Below are positions 1 through 7,421 of a stretch of DNA of 62,349 nucleotides, one piece after another. Position 1 is the stretch's first letter, and each line of letters begins with the position of its first letter. The DNA comes from Candidatus Saccharimonadota bacterium (GTDB taxonomy: Bacteria > Patescibacteriota > Saccharimonadia > Saccharimonadales > Saccharimonadaceae), in NCBI GenBank assembly GCA_017432225.1, contig JAFRJN010000013.1:1-62349 (forward strand), written 5' to 3'. The translations under genes and the position numbers were made by a program. Under the pieces are notes generated by a model. That model did no database searches, was not told the origin of the DNA, and saw nothing but the letters and a program-made list of their open reading frames with translations.

Positions 1-288
1 CAGTACGGTTTATATCCGGCATGATCGTTAGGAATTTTGAGGAGATTTGTCTCTAGTACGAGAGGACCTAGATGAACGCATCTCTAGTGTACCGGTTGTG
101 GCCACCTGCTGCATCGCCGGGTAGCTATGTGCGGAAGAGATAAGCGCTGAAAGCATATTAAGCGCGAAGCCCACTCCAAGATTAGAATTCCCTAGGAGAC
201 TCCTAAAAGATGATTAGGTTGATAGGCTTTAAGTGGAAGTACCGCAAGGTATGGAGCTGAGAAGTACTAATAGGTCCATCGCCTTTTT
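1..288 (+). rRNA. rrl: 23S ribosomal RNA, 3' end (partial)
   Basis: The window opens inside domain VI of large-subunit rRNA. The sarcin-ricin loop core AGTACGAGAGGACC is at about 55-68, and the conserved stretches GCGGAAGAGATAAG (131-144) and GTACTAATAGGTC near 265 match the known 3' region. The 5' part lies outside the window. The mature 3' end is estimated near 288, just before a processing stem (292-301 pairing with 352-361). Confidence 0.97.
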
Positions 289-481
289 ATGTTCTGAGTT
301 TTGCTAATAAACTTATTTAAGTCGCAAGACCGCTATTTAAGCTTACTGGTGAAACTCAGAAGACGTAACTAGCAATCGGTGCTTGATTTTATTAAATTGC
401 ACCGCGACGCTTTAATTTTTTCAGTTAATTTAAGCATCTTATGGACATCAATAGTGATAATAAGGCGTCCTTGTTATCATC
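289..481 (+). other. 23S-5S spacer with processing helices
   Basis: This spacer holds no gene. TTCTGAGTTT at 292-301 pairs perfectly with AAACTCAGAA at 352-361, as expected for an RNase III-type helix at the 23S 3' end. A second hairpin, TGATAATAAG (455-464) with CTTGTTATCA (470-479), ends two bases before 5S and may set its 5' maturation. Short ORFs that run through here and into 5S are not real. Confidence 0.6.
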
Positions 482-592
482 ATTTGGTGCCCATAGCGCT
501 GGGGAAATACCTGTTCTCATTCCGAACACAGAAGTCAAGCCCAGTAGCGCCGATTATACTGGTAAAACCGGGAAACTAGGAAGGTGCCAAAT
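482..592 (+). rRNA. rrf: 5S ribosomal RNA
   Basis: The sequence is 111 nt and folds as 5S rRNA: ATTTGGTGCC at the 5' end pairs with GGTGCCAAAT at the 3' end (with G-U pairs). The conserved loop region TCTCATTCCGAACACAGAAG (about 514-533) is present. It sits directly behind 23S in the usual order and is followed by a long stem. Confidence 0.93.
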
Positions 593-634
593 TATCAAAA
601 TCACCACCCGAAAGGGTGGTATTTTGATAATTTG
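588..634 (+). terminator. rrn operon 3' stem-loop
   Basis: An inverted repeat with a GAAA tetraloop (610-613). The left arm 588-609 and right arm 614-634 pair over about 21 bp with one bulge, and the left arm includes the 3' bases of 5S rRNA. There is no long T tract, so it may be a processing or 3'-end stem as well as a terminator. Confidence 0.6.
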
Positions 635-646
635 AAAAAGAATAAG

Positions 647-815
647 GAAGAATAATAAAACTATTTTTCTCATCGATAAAATTCCGCCAAGATAATTTTT
701 ACAACATCAGGCTGATTTTTAACTTTGTAACAAGTTCAAAGATTAAAAATCGTGAAGTTGTAAAAATTATATGGGGAATTTTATATGATTCGAAGAAATA
801 GTTTTATTATTCTTC
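647..815. repeat. 169-nt near-perfect palindrome between rrn and nusA
   Basis: Arms 647-666 and 796-815 are perfect reverse complements over 20 bases. Further in, 692-705 pairs with 757-770 (ATAATTTTTACAAC with GTTGTAAAAATTAT), and GATTTTTAACTTTG pairs with CAAAGATTAAAAATC around a small loop near 728-736. Overall the arms are about 80 percent complementary over roughly 80 bases. The right arm contains the last codons and stop of nusA. It lies between two convergent transcription units, so it could be a bidirectional terminator or a MITE-like element. It carries no ORF. Confidence 0.8.
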
Positions 816-1922
816 TGAAACTTCTTCAGACTCTTCCAGGGCAGAGATGAGGGAATCCTCGACGTTTTTGGATTTCTTTTTCTTGGTGGCTTTGACGAGC
901 TCGATGTCGATGTCGTAGCCGGTAAGCTTACTTGCAAGGCGGACGTTTTGGCCTTGTTTGCCGATAGCGATGGATTGCATTTCTTCGGAAACGAGGACTT
1001 TGGCTTTTTTGCCTTCGATCTCAACCTTGTTGATTTCGGCTGGGCTCAAAGCTTCTCGGATGTATTCGGAGGCGTTGTCGCTCCAGGTGATGACGTCGAT
1101 TTTTTCTTTGTCACCAATTTCGTTCATGACGGCTTGGACGCGAACGCCACGACCACCGACGAAGGTGCCGACCGGGTCGATACCAGGGACGGAGCTCGTC
1201 ACAGCGATCTTGGTGCGACGGCCGGCCTCACGTGCGATACCTTTGATCTCAACAGTGCCGGTTTCGAGCTCTGGAACTTCCTGACGGAAGAGGCATTCGA
1301 CGAACTCGGCGGAGCCACGCGATAAGACGAGTTGGGCGCCTTTGTCATTTTTCTCGATGTTTTTGATATAAACTTTGATACGGGAACCGACAGAATAATA
1401 TTCGCCGTCGATTTGCTCGGATCTAGGCATGATGCCATTGGCGCGACCGAGGTCGATACGGACGATTTTAGGCTCGACACGGGTGATGACACCGGTAACG
1501 ACGGTACCAACTTTATCCTCATATTCGGCGAGAACGGCGTCGTTTTCGGCCTCGCGGAGGCGCTGAATTACGACCTGCTTGGCGGTCATAGCAGCGACGC
1601 GGCCAAACCCGGTAACTTTTTGCTTTTCTTCGACGATGTCGCCAATCTTGGCATCTTTTCCGGCCTCTTCTAGAGGGATTTCGGTCGAAGGGTTGTAGGC
1701 GAGCCCGTCTTCGATGACCTCGCGGGCAATGTAAACATCGGCTTCGCCGGTGCTGACGTTTAAGACGGCGCGAACGTTCATGTCGCGATCACCATTGTCT
1801 TTGCGCCAAGCAGCGGCAATAGCCTGCTCGATGACGCCAAGGACGGTTTCTTTCGGTAAACCTTTTTCTTCGGCAATGATGTCTACCATTTGAGACATTT
1901 GCTTCAAATCTAGTCCTTCCAT
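807..1922 (-). CDS. nusA: Transcription termination/antitermination factor NusA
   Basis: A protein of 371 residues that binds RNA polymerase and nascent RNA to control pausing, termination and antitermination. The N-terminal domain (about 1-120) includes the stretch GLPKETVLGVIEQAIAAAWR. An S1 domain follows (about 130-200, with GTVVTGVITRVEPKIVRIDL), then two KH domains (about 200-345, with IAIGKQGQNVRLASKL in the second). There are no C-terminal acidic repeats; the tail is short and rich in Lys then Glu. The start at 1922 is chosen because AAGGAG lies just upstream; an in-frame ATG at 1967 would place the leader hairpin inside the gene. The stop lies in the right arm of the 647-815 palindrome. 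Its promoter overlaps that of the divergent RNase J gene. Confidence 0.96.
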   Translation of the reverse strand: MEGLDLKQMSQMVDIIAEEKGLPKETVLGVIEQAIAAAWRKDNGDRDMNVRAVLNVSTGEADVYIAREVIEDGLAYNPSTEIPLEEAGKDAKIGDIVEEKQKVTGFGRVAAMTAKQVVIQRLREAENDAVLAEYEDKVGTVVTGVITRVEPKIVRIDLGRANGIMPRSEQIDGEYYSVGSRIKVYIKNIEKNDKGAQLVLSRGSAEFVECLFRQEVPELETGTVEIKGIAREAGRRTKIAVTSSVPGIDPVGTFVGGRGVRVQAVMNEIGDKEKIDVITWSDNASEYIREALSPAEINKVEIEGKKAKVLVSEEMQSIAIGKQGQNVRLASKLTGYDIDIELVKATKKKKSKNVEDSLISALEESEEVSEE

Positions 1923-1936
1923 GTTTTCTCCTTTTA

Positions 1937-1966
1937 TTAAAACAACCGGCCCTGATGGGTCGGTCA
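1937..1966 (-). promoter_or_regulatory. Hairpin in the nusA leader
   Basis: On the minus strand the leader contains CCGACCCATCAGGGCCGG, a short stem with an ATCA loop, followed by TTGTTTTAAT just before the ribosome binding site. The shape resembles a weak attenuator. NusA autoregulation is known in other bacteria, but its use here is inference. Confidence 0.35.
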
Positions 1967-1982
1967 ATATCTGTATACTATA

Positions 1983-2026
1983 ATTATAGCAAAGGGCTTG
2001 AAAAATTGCAAGCGGTTTGTTATAAT
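1983..2026. promoter_or_regulatory. Overlapping divergent promoters of nusA and rnjA
   Basis: Plus strand (rnjA): TTGAAA at 1998-2003, 17-base spacer, TATAAT at 2021-2026. Minus strand (nusA): TTGCAA at 2006-2011, 17-base spacer, TATAAT (read as ATTATA) at 1983-1988. The two elements interleave, so polymerase can probably occupy only one at a time. Confidence 0.75.
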
Positions 2027-2063
2027 AGAGGTAATAGAATCTACTTGAATAAAAAGGAAACTT

Positions 2064-4247
2064 ATGAATATAAATGAGGAAGAGCGGCGTGCCCGGCTCT
2101 TACAATCTAGGGCAGAAAGGATAGGAGATATCAAAAAACAGTTTGAAGAAGCGCAAAAACGCAATTTTAACTCAAATTTTGCCCCTGGAGGCAAGGATGC
2201 TCCATTAGTGGCATCCAAGCCTACTTCGGCTAAAAACGTCTCTAAGGGGGCAAAAAACGCGCCACAGGGCAAAAAGGCTAATGCTAATACCCCAAAAAAG
2301 GCTAAAAATCAGCCGCAAAAGTCGGCCAAAACTATTGCCAAACAGGCGGCGGCAGAGAAGCGCAAGGTGAACCTGTCGGTTTCAGCGAAAAAAGGTGATA
2401 TGGTGCATCATCAGAGGATGCTTTCTCAAGATGTGAATGCGCAGGCGACCCAGCATATTATTGGGGTGCCGGTGGATAAATCGCGCTACAACGGCTACAA
2501 CGGGGAACAGATGACTAATGCTAAACTCAAACAGATGCGGCCGGACCCAGAAGCGGTTAAGATTGTCCCGATTGGGGGTGTGGGTGAGTTTGGGATTGGT
2601 AAAAATATGACCATCATTGAGTATAAATCAGAGATGGTGATTATTGATATGGGGGTGCTGTTTGCGGGGGATGATTATCCTGGGGTGAACTATCTGATTC
2701 CAGATATTAAATATCTCGAAGACAATATTTCGAAGGTGAAAGCGATTTGCTTTACCCATGCGCATTTGGATCACATTGGAGCTTGCAAACATTTGCTTCC
2801 TAAATTTTCACCTCTGACGCCGATTTATGTCTCGGCCTTTACGATCGGAATGATTAAGAAGCAGATGACAGAGGTGGATGATGCTCCAGAGATGAACTAT
2901 ATCGCGGTGGATCCGTTTAAGCATGAAAAAATCCAGGTGTCCGAGAATTTTTCAGTGGAATTTATTCATACTTTGCACTCTATTCCTGGTAATACTGCGA
3001 TTATCGTGCGGACGCCGAATGGGCTGGTTTACTTCTCGGGTGACTGGCGATATGAAGCGCATCCGATGGGAACCCAAACTGATTACGAGCGGATTGACGA
3101 GATTGTCGCGAAAGAAGGGGTGGACCTCCTTGTAAATGAGTCAACAAATATCGATTCGCCGGGGCACCATCCACATTCGGAGTACGATGTGGGCGAGAAC
3201 CTCGGTCGGGTGATGGATCATTATGCTGGTGGGCGAGTGATTATTTCCTGTTTCTCGTCCCAGATTGCGCGTATTGAGTTGATTTTGTCTGAAGCGGCTA
3301 AACGGGGGCGCAAGGTAGCCTTTTCGGGATTTTCGATGATTAACAACGTCGAGGTGGCGCTCCGGGCCAAATCGATCAAGGTGCCAAAAGACACGATTGT
3401 AAAGATGGAAGATACTCTGAAACTCCCAGATGAGAAAGTTTGTATTGTCTGTACGGGGTCGCAAGGGGAGCTTAACGCGGTACTCAATCGGATGGTGACG
3501 GGGGCGCATAAATATATCAAGATTAAGCCGACGGATACGGTTGTGTTTTCTTCGAACCCGATTCCAGGGAATGAGCCGCATGTGGTGAATACTGTGGATG
3601 GGCTGCTACGCGAAGGGGCACAGGTGATTCAGAATGGCAAGACGCACCTGACTAATATTGGGCCTTTGCACCTTTCGGGGCATGCTTACTATGAAGACCA
3701 TGTGGAGTTTGTGACTAGACTTCAGCCGAAGAACTACGTGCCATATCACGGGGAATTCTATATGCTTCAGCATAACGCTGAGATGGCGGAGAATGTAGTG
3801 GGGATTCCGCGCGAGAGGATTATTCTGCCGGATGATGGGGACATTATTGAGCTTCTGCCGGACAAGACAATTAAAAAATGTGGGCGAATCCCGGTGGGTA
3901 ACAAGCTGTATGACGATGCGGACAAACCGGTGCATGAGGCGGTGGTGAAAGACCGGATTCATATTTCGAGAGAAGGGATTTTTGTGATTGTGCTCACTCT
4001 TAACAAAAAGACTGGACATCTGATGAAGACGCCAGATATTGTGTCGCGTGCGTTTATCTACCTTGATAACTCGGAAGAGCTGATTGGAAAAATTCGACAT
4101 TACCTCCGACAAAAGACAGATAAGTCCATCTCGACCGACCCGGATATGAAAGTTTTGAAAGACGAGATTAAGACTGACATTACGCATATTTTGTTTGATG
4201 CGACGGGACATACACCTATAGTGATTCCGGTCATCAATAAAGTTTAG
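2064..4247 (+). CDS. rnj: Ribonuclease J
   Basis: A metallo-beta-lactamase/beta-CASP ribonuclease for mRNA decay and rRNA maturation. The zinc-binding motif HAHLDH is at residues 232-237, and GDWRYE and the C-terminal GHAYYEDH region also fit. The protein has 727 residues against about 555 for typical RNase J. The excess is an N-terminal extension of roughly 160 residues, charged and coiled near 1-40, then Lys/Ala/Gln-rich, likely disordered and perhaps used for RNA or partner binding. The start ATG follows AAAAAGGAAAC. The gene converges on rarA and the two stops overlap by 4 bases. Confidence 0.96.
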   Translation: MNINEEERRARLLQSRAERIGDIKKQFEEAQKRNFNSNFAPGGKDAPLVASKPTSAKNVSKGAKNAPQGKKANANTPKKAKNQPQKSAKTIAKQAAAEKRKVNLSVSAKKGDMVHHQRMLSQDVNAQATQHIIGVPVDKSRYNGYNGEQMTNAKLKQMRPDPEAVKIVPIGGVGEFGIGKNMTIIEYKSEMVIIDMGVLFAGDDYPGVNYLIPDIKYLEDNISKVKAICFTHAHLDHIGACKHLLPKFSPLTPIYVSAFTIGMIKKQMTEVDDAPEMNYIAVDPFKHEKIQVSENFSVEFIHTLHSIPGNTAIIVRTPNGLVYFSGDWRYEAHPMGTQTDYERIDEIVAKEGVDLLVNESTNIDSPGHHPHSEYDVGENLGRVMDHYAGGRVIISCFSSQIARIELILSEAAKRGRKVAFSGFSMINNVEVALRAKSIKVPKDTIVKMEDTLKLPDEKVCIVCTGSQGELNAVLNRMVTGAHKYIKIKPTDTVVFSSNPIPGNEPHVVNTVDGLLREGAQVIQNGKTHLTNIGPLHLSGHAYYEDHVEFVTRLQPKNYVPYHGEFYMLQHNAEMAENVVGIPRERIILPDDGDIIELLPDKTIKKCGRIPVGNKLYDDADKPVHEAVVKDRIHISREGIFVIVLTLNKKTGHLMKTPDIVSRAFIYLDNSEELIGKIRHYLRQKTDKSISTDPDMKVLKDEIKTDITHILFDATGHTPIVIPVINKV

Positions 4248-5449
4248 TTTTTCCAGATCTTCTCGTTTTTGATGCTGTCTGGGAGGTAATTCTTGTCGAG
4301 GTGGAAGCCGGATTCCCATTTTTGACCTTTGCCGAAGCCGAGGTCTTTCATCAGCTTGGTGGGGGCGTTGCGGAGCCAGATGGGGACGGGTTCATTCATG
4401 GATTTTTTGGCTAAATCTTGGGCTTTGTACCAGGCGTCGGTGGTGGCCCTGGATTTTTTGCTAAGAGTCAAGGCGACGGTAGTGTGGGCGAGCATCAGGC
4501 CGGACTCGGGCATACCGACTCTTTCAACCGCCTGAAAGCAGGCGGTGGCGAGGGAAAGTGCGCCGTTTCCGGCGAGGCCGATGTCTTCGGAAGCGAAAAT
4601 CACCATGCGTCTTGCGATGAATTTGGGGTCTTCGCCGGATTCGACCATACGTGCCAGATAGTAGAGGGCGGCGTCGACATCGGAGCCGCGCATGGATTTG
4701 ATGAAGGCGGAAATAGTGTCGTAATGGTGGTCGCCCTTTTTGTCGTAGCCGGGGAGCTTTTTGCCGGCGGCCTCTTCTATGGTATCTTTAGTGATTTTAT
4801 TGGTGAGGGAGATGGCAAGCTCGAGATCGCCCAGAGCTGAGCGGGCATCGCCACCAGAGAGCTCGGCTAGATAGTCCAAGGCTTCTTCAGTGATGTATGG
4901 GGTGGATTTGGATGATTTCTTGACAATTTTGATGTTTTGTGCTATAATGGTGTTATGAAGCACTTCTAGAATAGCTTCTTTTTTTAGGGGTGATAAAACT
5001 ATGACGCGGGAGCGAGAGAGGAGCGGAGAAATGACCTCGAAGGAGGGGTTCTCGGTGGTGGCGCCGATTAGGGTGATGAGGCCAGATTCGACGTGGGGGA
5101 GGAAAGCGTCCTGCTGGGCCTTATTAAAACGGTGAATTTCGTCGACGAAAAGTACCGTGCGGGTCTTTAAATTCCAGTTGGTCTTGGCGCGCTCGACCAC
5201 CTGCTCGATGTCTTTTTTGCCAGAGGTGACGGCGGAGATTTCGATAAAATCGGCGTTGAACTCGTGCGCGAGAATGCGGGCGAGAGTAGTCTTGCCGGTG
5301 CCAGGAGGCCCCCAAAAAATCAGGTTGACGGGCTCCTTTTTCTTGACAATTTCGGTCAAGATTTTGCCCTCGCCGATGATTTTGTCCTGGCCGACGACCT
5401 CATCTAGCGTCTTCGGCCGCATCCGCTCCGCTAATGGCACTCTATTCAT
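4244..5449 (-). CDS. rarA: Replication-associated recombination protein A (RarA/MgsA AAA+ ATPase)
   Basis: A clamp-loader-like AAA+ ATPase (401 residues) acting at stalled replication forks. Walker [10 protein letters not shown] is at 47-55, Walker B FVDEIHRF around 101-108, followed by an arginine-finger region (LLSRSRVI) and the helical C-terminal tetramerisation domain ([16 protein letters not shown]-type stretch, here [20 protein letters not shown]). The -10 element (minus-strand TATAAT at 5456-5461) ends 6 bases from the ATG, and TTGCCA lies 17 bases further up, so the mRNA is predicted leaderless. A strong antisense promoter lies inside the gene at 4920-4948. Confidence 0.96.
   Translation of the reverse strand: MNRVPLAERMRPKTLDEVVGQDKIIGEGKILTEIVKKKEPVNLIFWGPPGTGKTTLARILAHEFNADFIEISAVTSGKKDIEQVVERAKTNWNLKTRTVLFVDEIHRFNKAQQDAFLPHVESGLITLIGATTENPSFEVISPLLSRSRVIVLSPLKKEAILEVLHNTIIAQNIKIVKKSSKSTPYITEEALDYLAELSGGDARSALGDLELAISLTNKITKDTIEEAAGKKLPGYDKKGDHHYDTISAFIKSMRGSDVDAALYYLARMVESGEDPKFIARRMVIFASEDIGLAGNGALSLATACFQAVERVGMPESGLMLAHTTVALTLSKKSRATTDAWYKAQDLAKKSMNEPVPIWLRNAPTKLMKDLGFGKGQKWESGFHLDKNYLPDSIKNEKIWKN
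4920..4990 (+). promoter_or_regulatory. Consensus antisense promoter plus terminator-like hairpin inside rarA
   Basis: TTGACA at 4920-4925, 17-base spacer ending TGTGC, then TATAAT at 4943-4948: a full consensus with extended -10. Six bases on is ATG (4955), opening a four-codon ORF (M-K-H-F-stop). A hairpin GAAGC/GCTTC around 4958-4979 is followed by seven or eight T. This would give an antisense RNA of about 30 nt, unless it simply reflects the AT-rich coding sequence. Confidence 0.5.
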
Positions 5450-5585
5450 GGTTTTATTATAACAGATTATGCGGATGGTGGCAAAGTGTTGTATTTTTTA
5501 CAACAGTTTTTTGACAGAAATATTTTTGGTATAAAGTTTTGAGTTTGCTATAAGCTAGGGGGTGATTTAAGTTTTTTAGGAAAAG

Positions 5586-5615
5586 TTGAACATTAGCAAA
5601 ATGGTGTGGTATAAT
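5586..5615 (+). promoter_or_regulatory. Promoter of the DUF4282-like gene
   Basis: TTGAAC at 5586-5591 and TATAAT at 5610-5615 (preceded by GTGTGG) are 18 bases apart. A leader of about 25 bases with AAAGGAG follows. Confidence 0.6.
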
Positions 5616-5646
5616 GAGGGTAATAATTAATAAAAGGAGTTATTAA

Positions 5647-6060
5647 ATGTACACAACATATTACGATTCTTTGGCATATAGTACGCCATCGACTGATCCG
5701 GGTGTCTGGAGTATTATTGCAATGATTATTGCAGTTGTGGGGTCGATTTTGATTTACTTCTTGTTCGTCAATTCGAAGACAGAGGTAAAAGGCAAATTTA
5801 CTAAATGGCTAAAGGATTTCTTGTCCTTCAAGATTATGTGGATTGAGCCGATTATGAAAATCGTCTATTACTGTGCGACAATCTTTTCGATTCTTTACTC
5901 GTTCACATTCTTGCAATACGGCGGATATGGGGTACTGTACTTCTTTATTTGCTTGATTTTGGTACCGATTCTAATCAGAGTAGGGTACGAGCTGTTCATG
6001 CTATTTATCATGGTCTGGCGAAATACCCGTGATATTGCGGAAAGCGTCAAGAAGAAATAA
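5647..6060 (+). CDS. Small membrane protein, DUF4282-like
   Basis: A protein of 137 residues with three predicted membrane segments: about 21-42 (WSIIAMIIAVVGSILIYFLF), about 72-95 and about 98-120. The C-terminal half, with FLSFKIMWIEPIMKIVYY, then a Gly-Tyr turn and ILIRVGYELFMLFIMVW, has the pattern of the DUF4282 family of bacterial membrane proteins, whose function is unknown. The ribosome binding site AAAGGAG precedes the ATG. A bidirectional terminator follows. The family assignment is from pattern recognition only. Confidence 0.8.
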   Translation: MYTTYYDSLAYSTPSTDPGVWSIIAMIIAVVGSILIYFLFVNSKTEVKGKFTKWLKDFLSFKIMWIEPIMKIVYYCATIFSILYSFTFLQYGGYGVLYFFICLILVPILIRVGYELFMLFIMVWRNTRDIAESVKKK

Positions 6061-6070
6061 GTTTTAAAGT

Positions 6071-6101
6071 AAAATACCACCTGGAAGACAGGTGGTATTT
6101 T
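6071..6101. terminator. Bidirectional terminator
   Basis: AAAATACCACCTG (6071-6083) and CAGGTGGTATTTT (6089-6101) form a perfect 13-bp stem with a 5-base loop. It separates the convergent DUF4282-like gene and murI. Confidence 0.85.
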
Positions 6102-6111
6102 GGTCTTTGGA

Positions 6112-6801
6112 TTATAGATGGGCGATTTCGGCTACGCGGTGAGCAACGCCGTCGGCGCCGTCTAGCAATGTGGCGTCAGGGAAGAATTTTTGGATTTCTG
6201 TTTTGATGAGAGGGTAATGAGTGCAGCCGAGGACGACGACATCGGGGGTTTCTGTGATGGGGTTTAGGAGCTCTCCAAGCTTTTTTTGGATGATTTTCTG
6301 CTGAGCCTCGTTTAGGGGGAGATGACAATAGTTCTCATCAAAATCTAAAGTGTGCTCAATAGTATCGGCGAGGCCAGGGCAAGGAAGAAGGGTGATTTTT
6401 TGATCCTTTTTGAGATTATTCGCTACCAGCTGATGAGCGCGTTCGGAATCTACCGTGCCGGGAGTGGCGAGGACGAGGATATTCTTGGCCGTGGTATTTG
6501 TAGCGAGCTTGATGGCGGGTTCGGTGCCGACAAATTTGATTCCGGGGTATTTGTGGCGGAGATAGTCGATACATCTGACCGTGGCGGTGTTGCAGGCGAT
6601 GACGATGATTTCAGCGCCCCAGTCTAGGAGGGTTTCGGCATTTTTCACGACGATCTTTTTTAACTCTTCTTCGGATTTTTCGCCGTAGGGGCAATTTTTG
6701 GAGTCGGCGAGATAGGAATATTCTTCGTCTGGCAAAACTTCTTTGATGGCACGAAAAATCGTGGTGCCGCCTATGCCAGAGTCAAAGATTCCAATTTTCA
6801 T
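6112..6801 (-). CDS. murI: Glutamate racemase
   Basis: Interconverts L- and D-glutamate for peptidoglycan synthesis in the cytoplasm. The 229-residue protein has the N-terminal FDSGIGG motif and the two catalytic cysteines in ACNTA (Cys70) and GCTHYPL (Cys193). It is slightly shorter than typical racemases (about 265). The -10 element (minus-strand TATAAT at 6808-6813) ends 6 bases before the ATG and overlaps the -10 of the divergent DUF167 gene, so transcription of the pair is probably mutually exclusive. Confidence 0.96.
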   Translation of the reverse strand: MKIGIFDSGIGGTTIFRAIKEVLPDEEYSYLADSKNCPYGEKSEEELKKIVVKNAETLLDWGAEIIVIACNTATVRCIDYLRHKYPGIKFVGTEPAIKLATNTTAKNILVLATPGTVDSERAHQLVANNLKKDQKITLLPCPGLADTIEHTLDFDENYCHLPLNEAQQKIIQKKLGELLNPITETPDVVVLGCTHYPLIKTEIQKFFPDATLLDGADGVAHRVAEIAHL

Positions 6802-6807
6802 TGTTTT

Positions 6808-6836
6808 ATTATATAATATTATATATGATTATTCAA
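6808..6836. promoter_or_regulatory. Overlapping divergent leaderless promoters of murI and the DUF167 gene
   Basis: The murI -10 (ATTATA on the plus strand, 6808-6813) and the DUF167 -10 (TATAAT, 6812-6817) share two bases. The murI -35 is TTGAAT (minus strand, 6831-6836) and lies inside the DUF167 coding sequence. The two start codons are only 23 bases apart. Confidence 0.65.
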
Positions 6837-7046
6837 GTGATGGTAAAGCCGGGGGCGAAACACGAAAAAATTGTGGTAACTGAATATGGGCTGATTGTGT
6901 ATTTGCACGCGAAAGCGCATGATGATGAAGCGAACGAGGCGCTGATTGAGGCGCTGGCGGAATTTTTCCAAGTGTCAAAAATTATGATAGGAATAAGAAG
7001 AGGGAGAAAATCCCGAAAAAAGTTGGTAGAAATTATCGGGATGTAA
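6825..7046 (+). CDS. DUF167 (YggU-type) protein
   Basis: A 73-residue protein of the YggU/DUF167 family of small alpha/beta proteins, whose role is not established. It shows the family pattern V-K-P-G-A-K near the N-terminus, an alanine-rich central helix (DEANEALIEALAEFF) and the C-terminal I-x-x-G-x-x-S-R-x-K motif (IGIRRGRKSRKK). The ATG at 6825 is chosen because TATAAT at 6812-6817 ends 7 bases before it and there is no Shine-Dalgarno site; a TTG at 6801 in frame would lie upstream of the predicted transcript. Confidence 0.88.
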   Translation: MIIQVMVKPGAKHEKIVVTEYGLIVYLHAKAHDDEANEALIEALAEFFQVSKIMIGIRRGRKSRKKLVEIIGM

Positions 7047-7065
7047 AAAAGACCTTTTCAAGGTC
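7045..7065 (-). terminator. Terminator of the tRNA cluster
   Basis: GACCTT/AAGGTC with a 3-base loop (7051-7065), followed on the minus strand by six T (7050-7045). It lies at the 3' end of the minus-strand tRNA unit and touches the stop of the DUF167 gene. Confidence 0.8.
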
Positions 7066-7071
7066 TGTAGG

Positions 7072-7110
7072 TGGTGGGCGATAGAGGAGTTGATTCGCAG
7101 AACAACTCCA
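7072..7110 (-). pseudogene. Fragment of a tRNA 3' end
   Basis: Bases 7072-7093 are identical over 22 nt to 7133-7154, the CCA end and T-arm side of tRNA-Val. Beyond that the match stops and GGAGTTG/CAACTCC forms a small hairpin. It looks like the remnant of a duplicated tRNA gene within the same transcription unit. Confidence 0.6.
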
Positions 7111-7132
7111 CCCTTTTTGATGCTGTATAGTA

Positions 7133-7210
7133 TGGTGGGCGATAGAGGAGTTGAACCTCTGACCTCGTCTACGTCAAAGACGCGCTCTAGCCAACTGAGC
7201 TAACCGCCCA
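7133..7210 (-). tRNA. tRNA-Val (GAC)
   Basis: A 78-nt cloverleaf with encoded CCA. The acceptor TGGGCGG pairs with the segment before CCA, the D arm is AGCTCAGTTGGCTAGAGC, the anticodon loop TTGACGT gives anticodon GAC, and the T arm has GGTTCAACTCC. It is the last full tRNA of the minus-strand cluster. Confidence 0.93.
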
Positions 7211-7214
7211 TAGT

Positions 7215-7291
7215 TGGTGAGCCGGGAGGGGCTCGAACCCTCGACACCGGGCTTAAAAGGCCCGTGCTCTAACCAGCTGAGCTACCGGCCC
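7215..7291 (-). tRNA. tRNA-Lys (TTT)
   Basis: A 77-nt cloverleaf with encoded CCA. The acceptor is GGGCCGG, the D arm AGCTCAGCTGGTTAGAGC, the anticodon stem-loop CGGGC-CTTTTAA-GCCCG with anticodon TTT, and the T arm GAGGGTTCGAGCCCCTC. It is four bases from tRNA-Val. Confidence 0.95.
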
Positions 7292-7298
7292 ACTTTCG

Positions 7299-7374
7299 TG
7301 GTGGTTCCGGCTGGACTTGAACCAGCGACACAAGGCTCTTCAGGCCTCTGCTCTACCAACTGAGCTACAGAACC
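7299..7374 (-). tRNA. tRNA-Phe (GAA)
   Basis: A 76-nt cloverleaf with encoded CCA. The acceptor is GGTTCTG, the D arm AGCTCAGTTGGTAGAGC, the anticodon loop CTGAAGA gives GAA, and the T arm is GCTGGTTCAAGTCCAGC. It is the first gene of the cluster; a minus-strand TATAAT (7383-7388) lies just upstream. Confidence 0.95.
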
Positions 7375-7421
7375 GTGTCTTTATTATAACACAAATCTTT
7401 GAAAAATGATATAATATTTTT

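Noticed and set aside
379-635. Two ORFs of 64-66 codons over the rRNA spacer and 5S rRNA
   Set aside because: They lie within structural RNA and its processing stems and have no ribosome binding site.
3606-4319. 237-codon ORF on the minus strand opposite RNase J
   Set aside because: It is antisense to a well-supported gene, His/Arg-rich as expected from complementing its codons, with no domain pattern.
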